Positions 1-9,066 of a stretch of 22,018 nucleotides of DNA are shown one piece after another. Source of the stretch: DATEZO01 sp035255485 (lineage in GTDB: Bacteria > Pseudomonadota > Gammaproteobacteria > Burkholderiales > Burkholderiaceae_D); NCBI GenBank assembly GCA_035255485.1, contig DATEZO010000149.1, forward strand, positions 1-22,018, given 5' to 3'. A program made the translations under genes and the position numbers. Position 1 is the first letter of the stretch; each line of letters starts with the position of its first letter. The notes under the pieces are model-generated. The model had not been told where the DNA came from and did not search any database. It saw only the letters and a program-made list of their open reading frames with translations.

Positions 1-507
1 CAGCCGGAATGCCAGCGCTTCGAATTCCGGCACGGTTTGTCCGCGCGTCAATTGCCCCAGATTGCCGCCCAGTGCGCCGGAAGGGCAATTTGAATATTGC
101 CTTGCCAGTTCATCAAAGCGTTCCGGATCATTGCGCAGCTCCGCCAGCACCGCTTCGCCAGTTTCGCGCAGTAGTTCCAGTGGTACCGTGGGCGTGACCT
201 GGAACAGGATATGACGCGCTTCCACTATCTCACCATTGGTAAACAACTGCGGCTGGTTGCGATAGAAAGTTTCGCATGCCGTGTCATCGGCTTGCGGTAC
301 ATACACTTCCTGCGAGAACAAGGCCTCGATGCGCGCATCTTCATCCTCGCCCGCAATCGCCAGGCGATCCGCTTCCTGCAACAGTACGGCGCGCAGGACC
401 AACTCATGTACCGTCTGCTTCAGCGGATTGCCGGCCTGCTGGTGATGCGGCAGCTCCTGTTCGATTGCCTGATCGGTAATCTCGATACCGTTGATAGAAA
501 TGCCCAT
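1..507 (-). CDS. Parvulin-type peptidyl-prolyl cis-trans isomerase (PpiC/NifM-like), 3' end beyond window
   Basis: Open reading frame of 169 codons from ATG at 507 running off the window edge without a stop. The C-terminal part carries the parvulin signature: ARHILFQV at residues 97-104, then SNCPSGALGGNLG (139-151) and a G-x2-VPEFEALAF stretch (156-167). Residues 1-90 are helical and resemble the N-domain of NifM-like isomerases. No signal peptide or membrane segment is visible, so the protein is probably cytoplasmic. An AAGGA Shine-Dalgarno lies 8 nt before the ATG, and narI ends only 29 bp upstream, so it is the distal gene of the nar operon. A PPIase in this position is known from Pseudomonas nar operons; a role in folding or maturing nitrate reductase is inferred from that context. 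The missing C-terminus is due to the window edge and does not indicate a broken gene. Confidence 0.87.
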   Translation of the reverse strand, partial: MGISINGIEITDQAIEQELPHHQQAGNPLKQTVHELVLRAVLLQEADRLAIAGEDEDARIEALFSQEVYVPQADDTACETFYRNQPQLFTNGEIVEARHILFQVTPTVPLELLRETGEAVLAELRNDPERFDELARQYSNCPSGALGGNLGQLTRGQTVPEFEALAFRL

Positions 508-536
508 GACATGATCCTTTCAGATTGCTGCGCCGA

Positions 537-1220
537 TCAGCGTGCGCGCACCAGTTGATAAGCGCGGCCCAGATAACCGACTGCGCCGAAACCGCTCCAT
601 ACATGCACCAGGCGGGTGAACGGGAAAATCACGAAGACCGACATGCCCATGAACAGATGCAGCTTGAAAATGAACGGTGCATCGGCAATGAATTGCGCTG
701 CATCGCCGCGCAAGGTAATGACATGCTGTGCCCATGTCATCAATTGCACCATCACATGGCCATCGGTATGGCTGGCCGACACGAAAATCGAAGACAAACC
801 GAGCAGCAGGGTCGCCAGAATCCACAGGATCACGACCTTGTCCTTGATGGTTGTCACAGCGCGCAGCCGATCATTTGTAAAGCGCCGCACCAGCAGAATG
901 ACGATGCCGATCAGGCACAGGCTGCCCATCACGCCGCCGGCGACCATCGCAACAATCTGCTTTGCGCCGTGAGTGACGCCCAGGCTGTCCCAGACCCACA
1001 CCGGAGTCAGCAAGCCGGCCGCATGACCGAAGAACAAACCAAGGATGCCGACATGGAAAAGAATATTGCCGGTGCGCAGGCTGCCGCCGTGCAGCATCTG
1101 GCTGGATTCAGATTTCCATGTGTACTGTTCGCGGTCGAAGCGTATCAGGCTGCCGAGAAGAAAGATCGCCAGAGCGATATACGGATAGATTCCGAAGACG
1201 AATTGATGCAAATAATCCAT
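537..1220 (-). CDS. narI: Respiratory nitrate reductase gamma subunit, diheme cytochrome b
   Basis: A 227-aa integral membrane protein that oxidises quinol at the periplasmic side and passes electrons through two b hemes to NarH. Five hydrophobic segments are visible (about residues 10-26, 54-72, 86-111, 129-148 and 183-201). Heme-ligand histidines sit at H56, H66, H188 and H206, almost exactly the E. coli positions (56, 66, 187, 205). Length matches the family (about 225 aa). An AAGGAG ribosome site lies 8 nt before the ATG. It follows narJ by 50 bp and precedes the PPIase by 29 bp, the usual narGHJI order. Confidence 0.97.
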   Translation of the reverse strand: MDYLHQFVFGIYPYIALAIFLLGSLIRFDREQYTWKSESSQMLHGGSLRTGNILFHVGILGLFFGHAAGLLTPVWVWDSLGVTHGAKQIVAMVAGGVMGSLCLIGIVILLVRRFTNDRLRAVTTIKDKVVILWILATLLLGLSSIFVSASHTDGHVMVQLMTWAQHVITLRGDAAQFIADAPFIFKLHLFMGMSVFVIFPFTRLVHVWSGFGAVGYLGRAYQLVRAR

Positions 1221-1270
1221 GTTGCTATCTCCTTAATGAGGCGATTCACGCCGAGACAAATGATGTCGTT

Positions 1271-1930
1271 TCAATTGGCGGCACTGACAGCAGTGCGCGC
1301 GCCTCTGGGGTGAAAATTGATTGGCTGCGTGCCGCAGCCACCGGGTTTCAGCAACGGCTCGACGCCGTCGATGCCCGGCCCGAAAGTTTCCAGTGCCTCG
1401 TCCATATCGCGCACTGGCGGTTCGGATAACTCTTCCGCGACTACCGGGCTTAGCTGCTGCAGCACGTCGAACACGACGGCATAAGGGCTGCCGTTCGCCT
1501 TCAGCTTGCGGCCGATATGCGCCAATACATGCACCGCATCCGACAGCATGCGAGTAGCCTCCTCTGCATCCAGTTGCGACAGGAATTCGAGAAACAGCGG
1601 CACATAATCGGGCAAATCGTTACCCGTCATTTCCAGTCCGTGCCGCTTGTACTCTTCCATCAGATCGACCATTGCCTGCCCGCGATCACGCGATTCGCCA
1701 TGGATATGCTCGAACAGATGCAGCGAATGCGACGGATTGCGATCGAAGGTCGCGACATAGCACTCCTGCAAGGTGATCAGGTCTTCCTTTGCAAGATACG
1801 ACAGCAGTGGCCTGAGCGGCGCTTGCAGTTCCGGGTTGTCCGCCAGCGCCGTTTCCAGCTCCGCCAGGCTTGCCAGCAACGGCGGTTCCGGATACAGCAG
1901 TAATGCGGATAGAACTTGGTAGTGTTTCAT
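1271..1930 (-). CDS. narJ: Nitrate reductase delta subunit, NarJ assembly chaperone
   Basis: A 219-aa cytoplasmic chaperone of the TorD/NarJ family. It holds apo-NarGH until the molybdenum cofactor is inserted and is not part of the final enzyme. The sequence is all-helical and has the family core YVPLFLEFLSQLDAEEA (about 118-134), with DRGQAMVDLMEEYKRHG before it. The start at 1930 (MKHYQVLSALLLYPE) was chosen because AAGGAAA lies just upstream and NarJ proteins begin like this. The frame stays open 40 codons further upstream into the narH end, but that extension is unlike the family. The Gly/Pro/Arg-containing tail after residue 195 is probably disordered. The gap to narH is 55 bp. Confidence 0.95.
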   Translation of the reverse strand: MKHYQVLSALLLYPEPPLLASLAELETALADNPELQAPLRPLLSYLAKEDLITLQECYVATFDRNPSHSLHLFEHIHGESRDRGQAMVDLMEEYKRHGLEMTGNDLPDYVPLFLEFLSQLDAEEATRMLSDAVHVLAHIGRKLKANGSPYAVVFDVLQQLSPVVAEELSEPPVRDMDEALETFGPGIDGVEPLLKPGGCGTQPINFHPRGARTAVSAAN

Positions 1931-1985
1931 GGTGTTTCCTTGATCGTGACAAATCCCTCCGCCGCATGGCAGAGGGACCGGTACA

Positions 1986-3542
1986 TCACACGCCCTCGGT
2001 TTCCTTCTTCTTGCGCGACTTTGGCATATCGACAAAGATCTTCGAACCAAGCTTCTTCTTGCCGAACAGCGATTGATCGCTGACGCCGTCCGAACAGCCG
2101 TTGCCGAAGCTGAAGCCGCATGAACCTTTTTCGTTGAAGCTGTCTTCAGCCATTTCCTTGTGGCTGCTCGGGATCACGAAGCGGTCTTCATAATTGGCGA
2201 TCGCCATGATGTGATACATGTCTTCGACTTCCGCCTGCGACAGCCCGACCTGTTTCAATACCTGCAGGTTCTCGACCTTGTCGACCGACTTGCTACGCAT
2301 GTAGGCGCGCATCGCCAGCATCCGATCGAGCGCAGCGACCACCGGCGCTTCCTTGCCGGCTGTCAGCAGATTGGCCAGATACTTGACCGGAATACGCAGA
2401 CTCTTGGTGTCCGGGATAATCCCGTTCATGCCCATCTTGCCGGATTCGGCTGCGGCCTGGATCGGCGATAGCGGCGGGATATACCAGACCATGGGCAGCG
2501 TGCGGTATTCCGGATGCAACGGGAACGCAATCTTCCACTCCATCGCCATTTTGTATACCGGCGAACGCTTGGCGGAGTCCAGCCATGCATCGGGAATGCC
2601 TTGCTTGCGCGCTTCCTCGATGATCTTCGGATCATGCGGGTTCAGGAACAGGCCGAGCTGCGCGCCATACAGCTCCTGCTCGTCCGCTACCGATGCCGCT
2701 GCTTCGATCTTGTCGGCATCGTACAGTATCACGCCCAGGTAACGGATACGGCCGACGCAAGTCTCGGAGCACACGGTCGGCTGACCGGCTTCGATCCGCG
2801 GGAAGCAGAAGGTGCACTTCTCGGCCTTGCCGGACGACCAGTTGTAATAGATTTTCTTGTACGGGCAGCCGGAAATGCACATGCGCCAGCCGCGGCACTT
2901 GTCCTGGTCGATCAGCACGATGCCATCGTCTTCACGCTTGTACACCGAGCCGGACGGACAGGAGGCGACGCAGGCCGGATTCAGGCAGTGCTCGCACAGG
3001 CGCGGCAGGTACATCATGAAGGTGTTTTCGAACGTGCCGTACATTTCCTTCTGCATGTTGTCGAACAGCTTGTCCTTGCTGCGCTTGGCGAATTCGCCGC
3101 CCAGATCGTCTTCCCAGTTCGGACCCCATTCGATCTTGTCCATCTTCTTGCCGGTAATCACCGATACCGGACGCGCGGTAGGCGGCGTCTCGGACAATGG
3201 GGCATTTTGCAGATGTTCGTAATCGTAGGTGAACGGCTCGTAGTATTCGTCAATCGCCGGCAGGTTCGGATTGGCGAAAATATTCGCCAGGATCTTCAGC
3301 CGGCTACCCTGACGCGGCTCGATCTTGCCTGAAGCATTCCGCTTCCAGCCGCCATTCCACTTGTCCTGGTTTTCCCATTCCTTCGGATAACCGATGCCGG
3401 GTTTGGTTTCGACGTTGTTGAACCATGCGTATTCCACGCCGTCACGGCTGGTCCAGACATTCTTGCAGGTGATCGAACAAGTGTGACAACCGATGCACTT
3501 GTCCAGGTTCAACACCATGCCAATTTGCGCTCTAATCTTCAT
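1986..3542 (-). CDS. narH: Respiratory nitrate reductase beta subunit, iron-sulfur protein
   Basis: A 518-aa electron-transfer subunit carrying three [4Fe-4S] clusters and one [3Fe-4S] cluster between NarI hemes and NarG. Cysteine groups are all present: C16/19/22/26, C183/186/191/195, C216/222/226 with W219 in the place of a cysteine (the known [3Fe-4S] site) and C243/246/258/262. Start at 3542 (MKIRAQIGMVLNLDKC) matches family starts. Upstream in-frame codons overlap the narG end and are rejected. narG stops 16 bp before it, so the two are translationally linked. The C-terminal FGNGCSDG region is followed by a Lys-rich tail. No signal peptide, consistent with a cytoplasm-facing complex. Confidence 0.97.
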   Translation of the reverse strand: MKIRAQIGMVLNLDKCIGCHTCSITCKNVWTSRDGVEYAWFNNVETKPGIGYPKEWENQDKWNGGWKRNASGKIEPRQGSRLKILANIFANPNLPAIDEYYEPFTYDYEHLQNAPLSETPPTARPVSVITGKKMDKIEWGPNWEDDLGGEFAKRSKDKLFDNMQKEMYGTFENTFMMYLPRLCEHCLNPACVASCPSGSVYKREDDGIVLIDQDKCRGWRMCISGCPYKKIYYNWSSGKAEKCTFCFPRIEAGQPTVCSETCVGRIRYLGVILYDADKIEAAASVADEQELYGAQLGLFLNPHDPKIIEEARKQGIPDAWLDSAKRSPVYKMAMEWKIAFPLHPEYRTLPMVWYIPPLSPIQAAAESGKMGMNGIIPDTKSLRIPVKYLANLLTAGKEAPVVAALDRMLAMRAYMRSKSVDKVENLQVLKQVGLSQAEVEDMYHIMAIANYEDRFVIPSSHKEMAEDSFNEKGSCGFSFGNGCSDGVSDQSLFGKKKLGSKIFVDMPKSRKKKETEGV

Positions 3543-3558
3543 GTTTGCTCCTGTTTCC

Positions 3559-6500
3559 TCAGGCAGTCTTGCCGGTATTGGCCCGGAATACGGCAGCAGC
3601 CTCTTGCTCATGCTTGTCTGCGTTACGATTGCCGTGGGTCGCGTTACCTTGCGGTGCGGCGCCCGTTTCGTGCGGCGTTTCATCCAGTCGGCCTTCCAGC
3701 CAATCGACCTTCTTCATCTTGCGAATCAGCACGAATTCATCGCGATTCGAGCCGACCGTGCCGTAGTAATTAAAGCCGTACGACAGTTGCGCATAGCCGC
3801 CGATCATGTGAGTCGGCTTGGTCACCGTGCGCGTCACCGAGTTATGAATGCCGCCGCGCTTGCCTGACGTTTCCGCGCCCGGCACGTTAATGATTTTTTC
3901 CTGAGCGTGATACATCAGCGTCATGCCGACCGGTACCCGCTGGCTGACTATTGCGCGCGCCGTGAGCGTACCGTTGACATTGAAAATCTCGATCCAGTCG
4001 TTATCGACAATGCCGGCCACCTTGGCGTCGATTTCCGACAGCCACACGTGCGGGCCGCCTCGCGACAGCGTCAGCATCCGCAAATTGTCCGAATAGGTCG
4101 AGTGGATACCCCATTTCTGATGCGGCGTGATCCAGTTCAGCGCGATTTCCTTGTTGCCGTTCGGTTTTGCGCCCAGCATGGATGCCGTGGTCTTGGTATT
4201 GATGCCCGGTTTGTACACGCACAAGCCCTCGCCAAAATCACGCATCCACAGGTGATCCTGGTAGAACTGCTGGCGGCCGGTCAGGGTGCGCCATGGGATC
4301 AATTCATGCACGTTGGTATAGCCTGCGTTGTAGCTGACTTCTTCGGACTCCAGTCCGGACCAGGTCGGCGACGAAATGATCTTGCGCGGCTGTGCCTGCA
4401 CATCGCGGAAGCGGATCGTGTCATGTTCGCGCGGCAACGCCAGGTGCGTATGGTCGCGACCGGTCATCTTGGACAATGCATCCCATGCTTTCACCGCAAC
4501 GTGACCGTTGGTTTCCGGCGCCAGCGACAGGATCATTTCGGCAGCATCGATTGCGGTATTCAGACGCGGCTGGCCTTTCGACACCCCCTCTTCCAGCACC
4601 GTGCGGTTGATGCCGCGCAGTACGTCGACTTCATGCCCGGTCTTCCAGCCGATACCCTTGCCGCCGTTACCGATGCTTTCCAGCAAGGGGCCGATCGACG
4701 TGAATTTCTTGTAAATGTCGCGATAGTTGCGTTCAACGACTTGCATGCTCGGCATGGTCTTGCCGGGAATTGGTTCGCATTCGCCGGCGCGCCAGTCCTT
4801 CGGATCAAACGGCTGGCCAAGTTCGCCCGGGGTGTCATGCATCAGCGGCGACAGGATCAAATCCTTTTGCGTACCCAGATACTCGCCACCGATTTCGGAG
4901 AACTTCTCAGCCAGGCCCTTGTAGATTTCCCAGTCGGATTTCGACTGCCACAGCGGCTGTACCGCTTCCGACAACGGGTGGATGAACGGATGCATGTCGG
5001 AGGTGTTCAGATCATCCTTTTCATACCAGGTTGCGGTCGGCAGTACGACGTCACCGTACAGGCAGGTGGTCGACATGCGGAAATCCAGCACCACCAGCAG
5101 ATCGAGCTTGCCTTCGGCAGCCGGACGCATTTTCACATCCTTCGGCTTGATGCAGTTTTCCTCGTCGCCCATTACCGCATTTTGCGTACCGAGCAGGTAT
5201 TTAAGGAAGTATTCGTGACCCTTGCCGGAGCTGCCCAGGATATTCGAGCGCCACACGAACATGTTGCGCGGGAAGTTGGCAGGATTGTCCGGATCATCGC
5301 ACGAAAAATTCAGCTTGCCGGACTTGATCTGTTCGACCGCGTATTGCGCCACATCTTTTCCCGCTGCTTCGGCGGCGCGGGTAATTTCCAGTGGATTGGT
5401 TTCAAGTTGCGGCGCGGACGGCAACCAGCCCAGGCGCTCCGCCTTGGCGTTGTAATCGATCAGCGACATTTGCGCGACATTGGCGTCGGCCGACGGCGAC
5501 TGGATTTCCGCCGTATGCAGCTTCTCGTGACGCCACTGGCTGGTATGCGCATAGAAGAACGAGGTGCCGTTCATCTGCCGCATCGGGCGATTCCAGTCGA
5601 GTGCGAACGCGAGCGGAGTCCAGCCGGTTTGCGGACGCAGTTTTTCCTGGCCCACGTAATGGGCCCAGCCGCCACCGGATTGACCGACGCAGCCGCACAT
5701 CATCAGCATGTTGATGATGCCGCGATAGGTCATGTCCATGTGATACCAGTGGTTCAGCGCCGCACCGACGAGCACCATGCTCTTGCCGCGGGTCTTGTCG
5801 GCATTTTCGGCGAATTGGCGTGCCACGGTGATGACATCGGCGGGTTTGACGCCGGTATGTTTTTGCTGCCAGGCCGGAGTGTAAGGCACATCGTCCGCGA
5901 AGTCCTTGGCGACATTGCCGCCGCCCAGGCCGCGATCGACGCCATAGTTGGCCAGCGTCAGGTCATACACGGTGGCCACCAGCGCGGTTGAACCGTCGGC
6001 CAGTTGCACTTTCTTCACCGGCACGTTACGCAACAGCATGTCCTTGGCGTCTTTACCGCCAAAATAGGCGAAGCCGACCGGCAGCACGTCGTCGCTGCAA
6101 TCGATCAGTGACAGGCGCGGATCGATGGCCTTGCCGCTGGTACCGGCTTTCAGTTCCAGATTCCATTTACCGGATTCACCCCAGCGGAAGCCGATCGAGC
6201 CGGCCGGTGCCGAAATATCGCCGCTGGCTTCATCAATTACCAATGTCTTCCATTCCGGATTATTGGTTTCATCGAGATTGTTTGCCAGGTGCGAGGCGCG
6301 CAGGAAATATTCCGGCACCAATGCGCCGTTTTTCTCTTTCAGCAGCACCAGCATCGGGAAATCGGTGTATTGCTTTGCGTAGTCGCGGAAGTAGGCCGAC
6401 TTGCCGGTAGTGTGATATTCCTTCAGGATCACGTGGCCCATCGCCATCGCGAGCGCGGCATCGGTGCCCTGCTTCGGCGCCAGCCAGATATCGCCGAATT

Positions 6501-7365
6501 TGGCCATTTCACCGAAGTCGGACGACACTGCAACAGTCTTGGTGCCCTTGTAGCGGACTTCCGTGTAGAAGTGTGCGTCCGGCGTGCGCGTCATCGGCAC
6601 GTTGGAGCCCCACACCATCAGGTAGGTTGAGTTGTACCAGTCGGCCGATTCCGGCACGTCGGTCTGCTCGCCCCACACTTGCGGGCTGGCCGGAGGCAAA
6701 TCGCAATACCAGTCGTAAAAGCTCAGTGCCACGCCGCCGATCAGGCTCAGGTAGCGCGTGCCGGCCGCATAGCTGACCATCGACATGGCGGGAATCGGTG
6801 AAAAGCCGGCCACACGATCCGGGCCGAATTTCTTGATGGTGAAGGCGTTGGCGGCAGCGATGAGTTCATTGACATCATCCCACTTGGCGCGCACGAAACC
6901 ACCCTGGCCACGCACCGACTTGTAACGCTTCGCGCGTTCCGGATTCTGGCTGATGTATTCCCAGGCTGCGACCGGCGACATCGTCACGCGCGCTTCGCGC
7001 CACATTTCCATCAGGCGACCGCGCACCATCGGGTATTTGACGCGCTGCGCCGAATATACATACCAGGAATAGGACGCACCACGCGGGCAGCCGCGCGGTT
7101 CATGATTCGGCAAATCCGGACGTGTGCGCGGATAGTCGGTCTGTTGGGTTTCCCAGGTGATTAACCCGTTCTTCACATAGACTTTCCAGCTGCAGGAGCC
7201 GGTGCAGTTCACGCCGTGCGTGGAACGTACAATCTTGTCGTGCTGCCAGCGCTGACGGTAAGCGTTTTCCCAGGTGCGGTCTTCGTGCACTACCGCACCA
7301 TGGCCGTTGGAAAACGTTTCCTTGGGCTTGCTGAAAAATTTCAAGCGGTCCAGAAAATGACTCAT
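3559..7365 (-). CDS. narG: Respiratory nitrate reductase alpha subunit, molybdopterin catalytic subunit
   Basis: A 1268-aa catalytic subunit that reduces nitrate to nitrite at a Mo-bis-MGD centre on the cytoplasmic side. The His-type FS0 cluster motif is clear: H50, C54, C58 and C93. D222 in the DWYCDLPPASPQ segment matches the Mo-ligand aspartate of E. coli NarG. The start at 7365 (MSHFLDRLKFFSKP) is the family start and has GGAGAAG just upstream; 15 further in-frame codons upstream are rejected. The remnant Tat-like N-terminus typical of NarG is present without a real export signal. Length is normal (E. coli 1247). narH follows after 16 bp. A GC-rich hairpin sits directly upstream of the ribosome site. 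Confidence 0.98.
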   Translation of the reverse strand: MSHFLDRLKFFSKPKETFSNGHGAVVHEDRTWENAYRQRWQHDKIVRSTHGVNCTGSCSWKVYVKNGLITWETQQTDYPRTRPDLPNHEPRGCPRGASYSWYVYSAQRVKYPMVRGRLMEMWREARVTMSPVAAWEYISQNPERAKRYKSVRGQGGFVRAKWDDVNELIAAANAFTIKKFGPDRVAGFSPIPAMSMVSYAAGTRYLSLIGGVALSFYDWYCDLPPASPQVWGEQTDVPESADWYNSTYLMVWGSNVPMTRTPDAHFYTEVRYKGTKTVAVSSDFGEMAKFGDIWLAPKQGTDAALAMAMGHVILKEYHTTGKSAYFRDYAKQYTDFPMLVLLKEKNGALVPEYFLRASHLANNLDETNNPEWKTLVIDEASGDISAPAGSIGFRWGESGKWNLELKAGTSGKAIDPRLSLIDCSDDVLPVGFAYFGGKDAKDMLLRNVPVKKVQLADGSTALVATVYDLTLANYGVDRGLGGGNVAKDFADDVPYTPAWQQKHTGVKPADVITVARQFAENADKTRGKSMVLVGAALNHWYHMDMTYRGIINMLMMCGCVGQSGGGWAHYVGQEKLRPQTGWTPLAFALDWNRPMRQMNGTSFFYAHTSQWRHEKLHTAEIQSPSADANVAQMSLIDYNAKAERLGWLPSAPQLETNPLEITRAAEAAGKDVAQYAVEQIKSGKLNFSCDDPDNPANFPRNMFVWRSNILGSSGKGHEYFLKYLLGTQNAVMGDEENCIKPKDVKMRPAAEGKLDLLVVLDFRMSTTCLYGDVVLPTATWYEKDDLNTSDMHPFIHPLSEAVQPLWQSKSDWEIYKGLAEKFSEIGGEYLGTQKDLILSPLMHDTPGELGQPFDPKDWRAGECEPIPGKTMPSMQVVERNYRDIYKKFTSIGPLLESIGNGGKGIGWKTGHEVDVLRGINRTVLEEGVSKGQPRLNTAIDAAEMILSLAPETNGHVAVKAWDALSKMTGRDHTHLALPREHDTIRFRDVQAQPRKIISSPTWSGLESEEVSYNAGYTNVHELIPWRTLTGRQQFYQDHLWMRDFGEGLCVYKPGINTKTTASMLGAKPNGNKEIALNWITPHQKWGIHSTYSDNLRMLTLSRGGPHVWLSEIDAKVAGIVDNDWIEIFNVNGTLTARAIVSQRVPVGMTLMYHAQEKIINVPGAETSGKRGGIHNSVTRTVTKPTHMIGGYAQLSYGFNYYGTVGSNRDEFVLIRKMKKVDWLEGRLDETPHETGAAPQGNATHGNRNADKHEQEAAAVFRANTGKTA

Positions 7366-7380
7366 GGCTTCTCCATACGC

Positions 7381-7399
7381 GCGCCCGGTTGCCGGGCGC
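7381..7399 (-). promoter_or_regulatory. GC-rich hairpin in the narG leader
   Basis: Perfect 8-bp inverted repeat GCGCCCGG / CCGGGCGC with a 3-nt loop, ending 15 bp upstream of the narG start codon and just before its GGAGAAG ribosome site. There is no U-tract after it, so it is not an intrinsic terminator. It could be a 5' stabilising stem or could influence ribosome loading; function is inferred only. Confidence 0.5.
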
Positions 7400-7591
7400 T
7401 TGACTTTCAATAATTACGCTTCAATTGCTGCACATCCATGCTGCATGCCAGAAATTACCCGGGATCAAGTCTACGCACCAATCGCATGCCTTGATATTCG
7501 CAAGAAGTCGATTCGACTTAGTTGTTGTGACTAGGCCGCCTAGTTCTTAATGACTAGATCAAGTTGAAACATTGGTAACATGTTATGGAAA

Positions 7592-7604
7592 CGGGTGGGA
7601 CCCG
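7592..7604 (-). terminator. Short hairpin after narK2, weak terminator candidate
   Basis: CGGGT / ACCCG stem of 5 bp with a 3-nt loop, 15-28 nt after the narK2 stop, followed on the minus strand by TTTCC. The stem is short and the U-run poor, so at best it causes partial termination before narG. Confidence 0.25.
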
Positions 7605-7619
7605 CTTCCGAAATACGCG

Positions 7620-9005
7620 TTAGCAGGAGATTTCCGCACCTTTGCGGGCATAGAACCACCAGGTAATGGCAATGCAGCTGACATAAAAAGCAACAAAACA
7701 CCACAGCGCCGCTTCCGGGCCACCAGTCATCGCAATCGATGTGCCATAGCTTTTCGGAATGAAGAATGCGCCATAGGCTGCCACTGCCGAAGTAAAGCCG
7801 AGCACTGCGGCGGCTTCCTTGTTGGCGTCGGCTATCGCTTGGGTCTGGGCTGCAGCGCCCTTGCCGGCGGCGGCGCGCTGCCGTTCGGCCAGGAAGATGA
7901 CAGGGATCATGCGGAAAGTGGATGCATTACCAATGCCGGTGCCGGCGAACAGCAGCATGAACATCCAGAAGAAGCCCCAGAAGTTACCGCTGCCACCCGC
8001 ATGCGGCAGGAAGAAAATCACGCCTGTCACGGCCGCGATCATCGAGGCGAAAGTCCAGAAGGTGACCGATGCGCCGCCCAACCGGTCCGATACCCAGCCA
8101 CCGGCAACGCGCGCCAGTGCGCCAACCAACGGCCCGAGAAAAGCGTATTGCAACGGATTCACGTCCGGAAACAGGGTCTTGGTCAAAAGCGGAAAGCCGG
8201 CGGAATAGCCGATGAAGGAACCGAAGGTGCCGACATACAACCAGCACATCAACCAGTTATGCTTGCGCTTGAAAATCACGGCTTGATCGGCAAACGATGC
8301 TTTGGCGGAGGCGATGTCGTTCATGCCGAGCCATGCGGCAATGGTAGTGAGCATGATGAACGGCACCCAGATGAAGCCTGCATTCTGCAGCCACATCTGC
8401 TTGGCAATGCCTGCCTTCATCACGGTTTGCGGCTCGCCGCCCAGTGCGCCAAACGCACCGACGGTAATGATGAGCGGCACCACGAACTGCACCACCGACA
8501 CGCCCAGATTACCGAGACCGGCATTCATGCCGAGTGCGTAGCCTTTTTGCGTCTTCGGAAAGAAAAAGCTGATATTCGCCATCGACGATGCAAAATTGCC
8601 GCCGCCAAAGCCACACAGGAGCGCCAGGATCAGCATGGTCGGATAGTTGGTGCTCGTATCCTGCACCGCGAAACCGATGCCGATCGCCGGTATCAGCAAG
8701 GATGCAGTCGCAATCGTGGTCCATTTGCGGCCGCCGAAGATCGGCACCATGAAGGAATAAAAAATACGTAGCGTCGCACCGGACAACCCCGGCAGCGCCG
8801 TCAGCCAGAACAATTGATTGGTGCTGTACTTGAAGCCGATATTCGGCAGATTCACCACCACCACGCTCCAGACCATCCATACCGCAAATGCCAGAAGTAA
8901 CGCCGGAATCGAAATCCAGAGATTACGATTGGCAGTGGATTTTCCTTCCGCTTTCCAGAAGCTTGCGGTTTCCGGCTCCCAGTTGGTCAGTACATATTTG
9001 TTCAT
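7620..9005 (-). CDS. narK2: Nitrate/nitrite transporter, NarK2-type major facilitator
   Basis: A 461-aa polytopic inner-membrane protein of the NNP family of the major facilitator superfamily, expected to exchange nitrate for nitrite. The nitrate signature GFGGGNFASSMANISFFFPK is at residues 132-151, followed by KGYALGMNAGLGNLGVS (154-170). A second glycine-rich motif GTGIGNASTF is at 355-364. Arginines R80 (in SGATLRIF) and R299 (in GALARVAGG) are the probable substrate-binding pair. Twelve hydrophobic segments are discernible. Start at 9005 (MNKYVLTNWEPE) has AGGAGA upstream. Residues 376-398 form an Ala/Lys/Gln-rich cytoplasmic loop before the last two helices. narK1 ends 61 bp upstream, so the two transporters are co-transcribed. 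Confidence 0.93.
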   Translation of the reverse strand: MNKYVLTNWEPETASFWKAEGKSTANRNLWISIPALLLAFAVWMVWSVVVVNLPNIGFKYSTNQLFWLTALPGLSGATLRIFYSFMVPIFGGRKWTTIATASLLIPAIGIGFAVQDTSTNYPTMLILALLCGFGGGNFASSMANISFFFPKTQKGYALGMNAGLGNLGVSVVQFVVPLIITVGAFGALGGEPQTVMKAGIAKQMWLQNAGFIWVPFIMLTTIAAWLGMNDIASAKASFADQAVIFKRKHNWLMCWLYVGTFGSFIGYSAGFPLLTKTLFPDVNPLQYAFLGPLVGALARVAGGWVSDRLGGASVTFWTFASMIAAVTGVIFFLPHAGGSGNFWGFFWMFMLLFAGTGIGNASTFRMIPVIFLAERQRAAAGKGAAAQTQAIADANKEAAAVLGFTSAVAAYGAFFIPKSYGTSIAMTGGPEAALWCFVAFYVSCIAITWWFYARKGAEISC

Positions 9006-9066
9006 TATTTTCTCCTGTTTATCCTGCATGAGCGATAAAAGCTGTCCGAATTCGAAATACGGCCGG

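Larger units (their letters stand above)
7366..7619 (-). promoter_or_regulatory. narK2-narG intergenic region with possible separate narG promoter
   Basis: This 254-bp gap has no coding signal. Read on the minus strand it holds, in order: a short hairpin just after narK2 (7592-7604), a half FNR-like motif TTGAT, a palindrome ACTAGG-n3-CCTAGT (7530-7544) with the repeated heptamer TGACTAG on the plus strand at 7528 and 7551, a weak FNR-like 14-mer at 7455-7468 (TTGAT half perfect, other half poor), an A/T-rich TAATTA that could be a -10, and the leader hairpin at 7381-7399. No perfect TTGAT-n4-ATCAA site was found. Whether narG has its own start site or is only co-transcribed from narK1 cannot be settled by reading. 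Confidence 0.4.

Noticed and set aside
3907..5991. A 694-codon open frame on the plus strand antisense to narG
   Set aside because: It lies wholly opposite a highly conserved narG, is His/Arg/Gln-rich as typical of antisense frames in GC-biased genes, and shows no domain.
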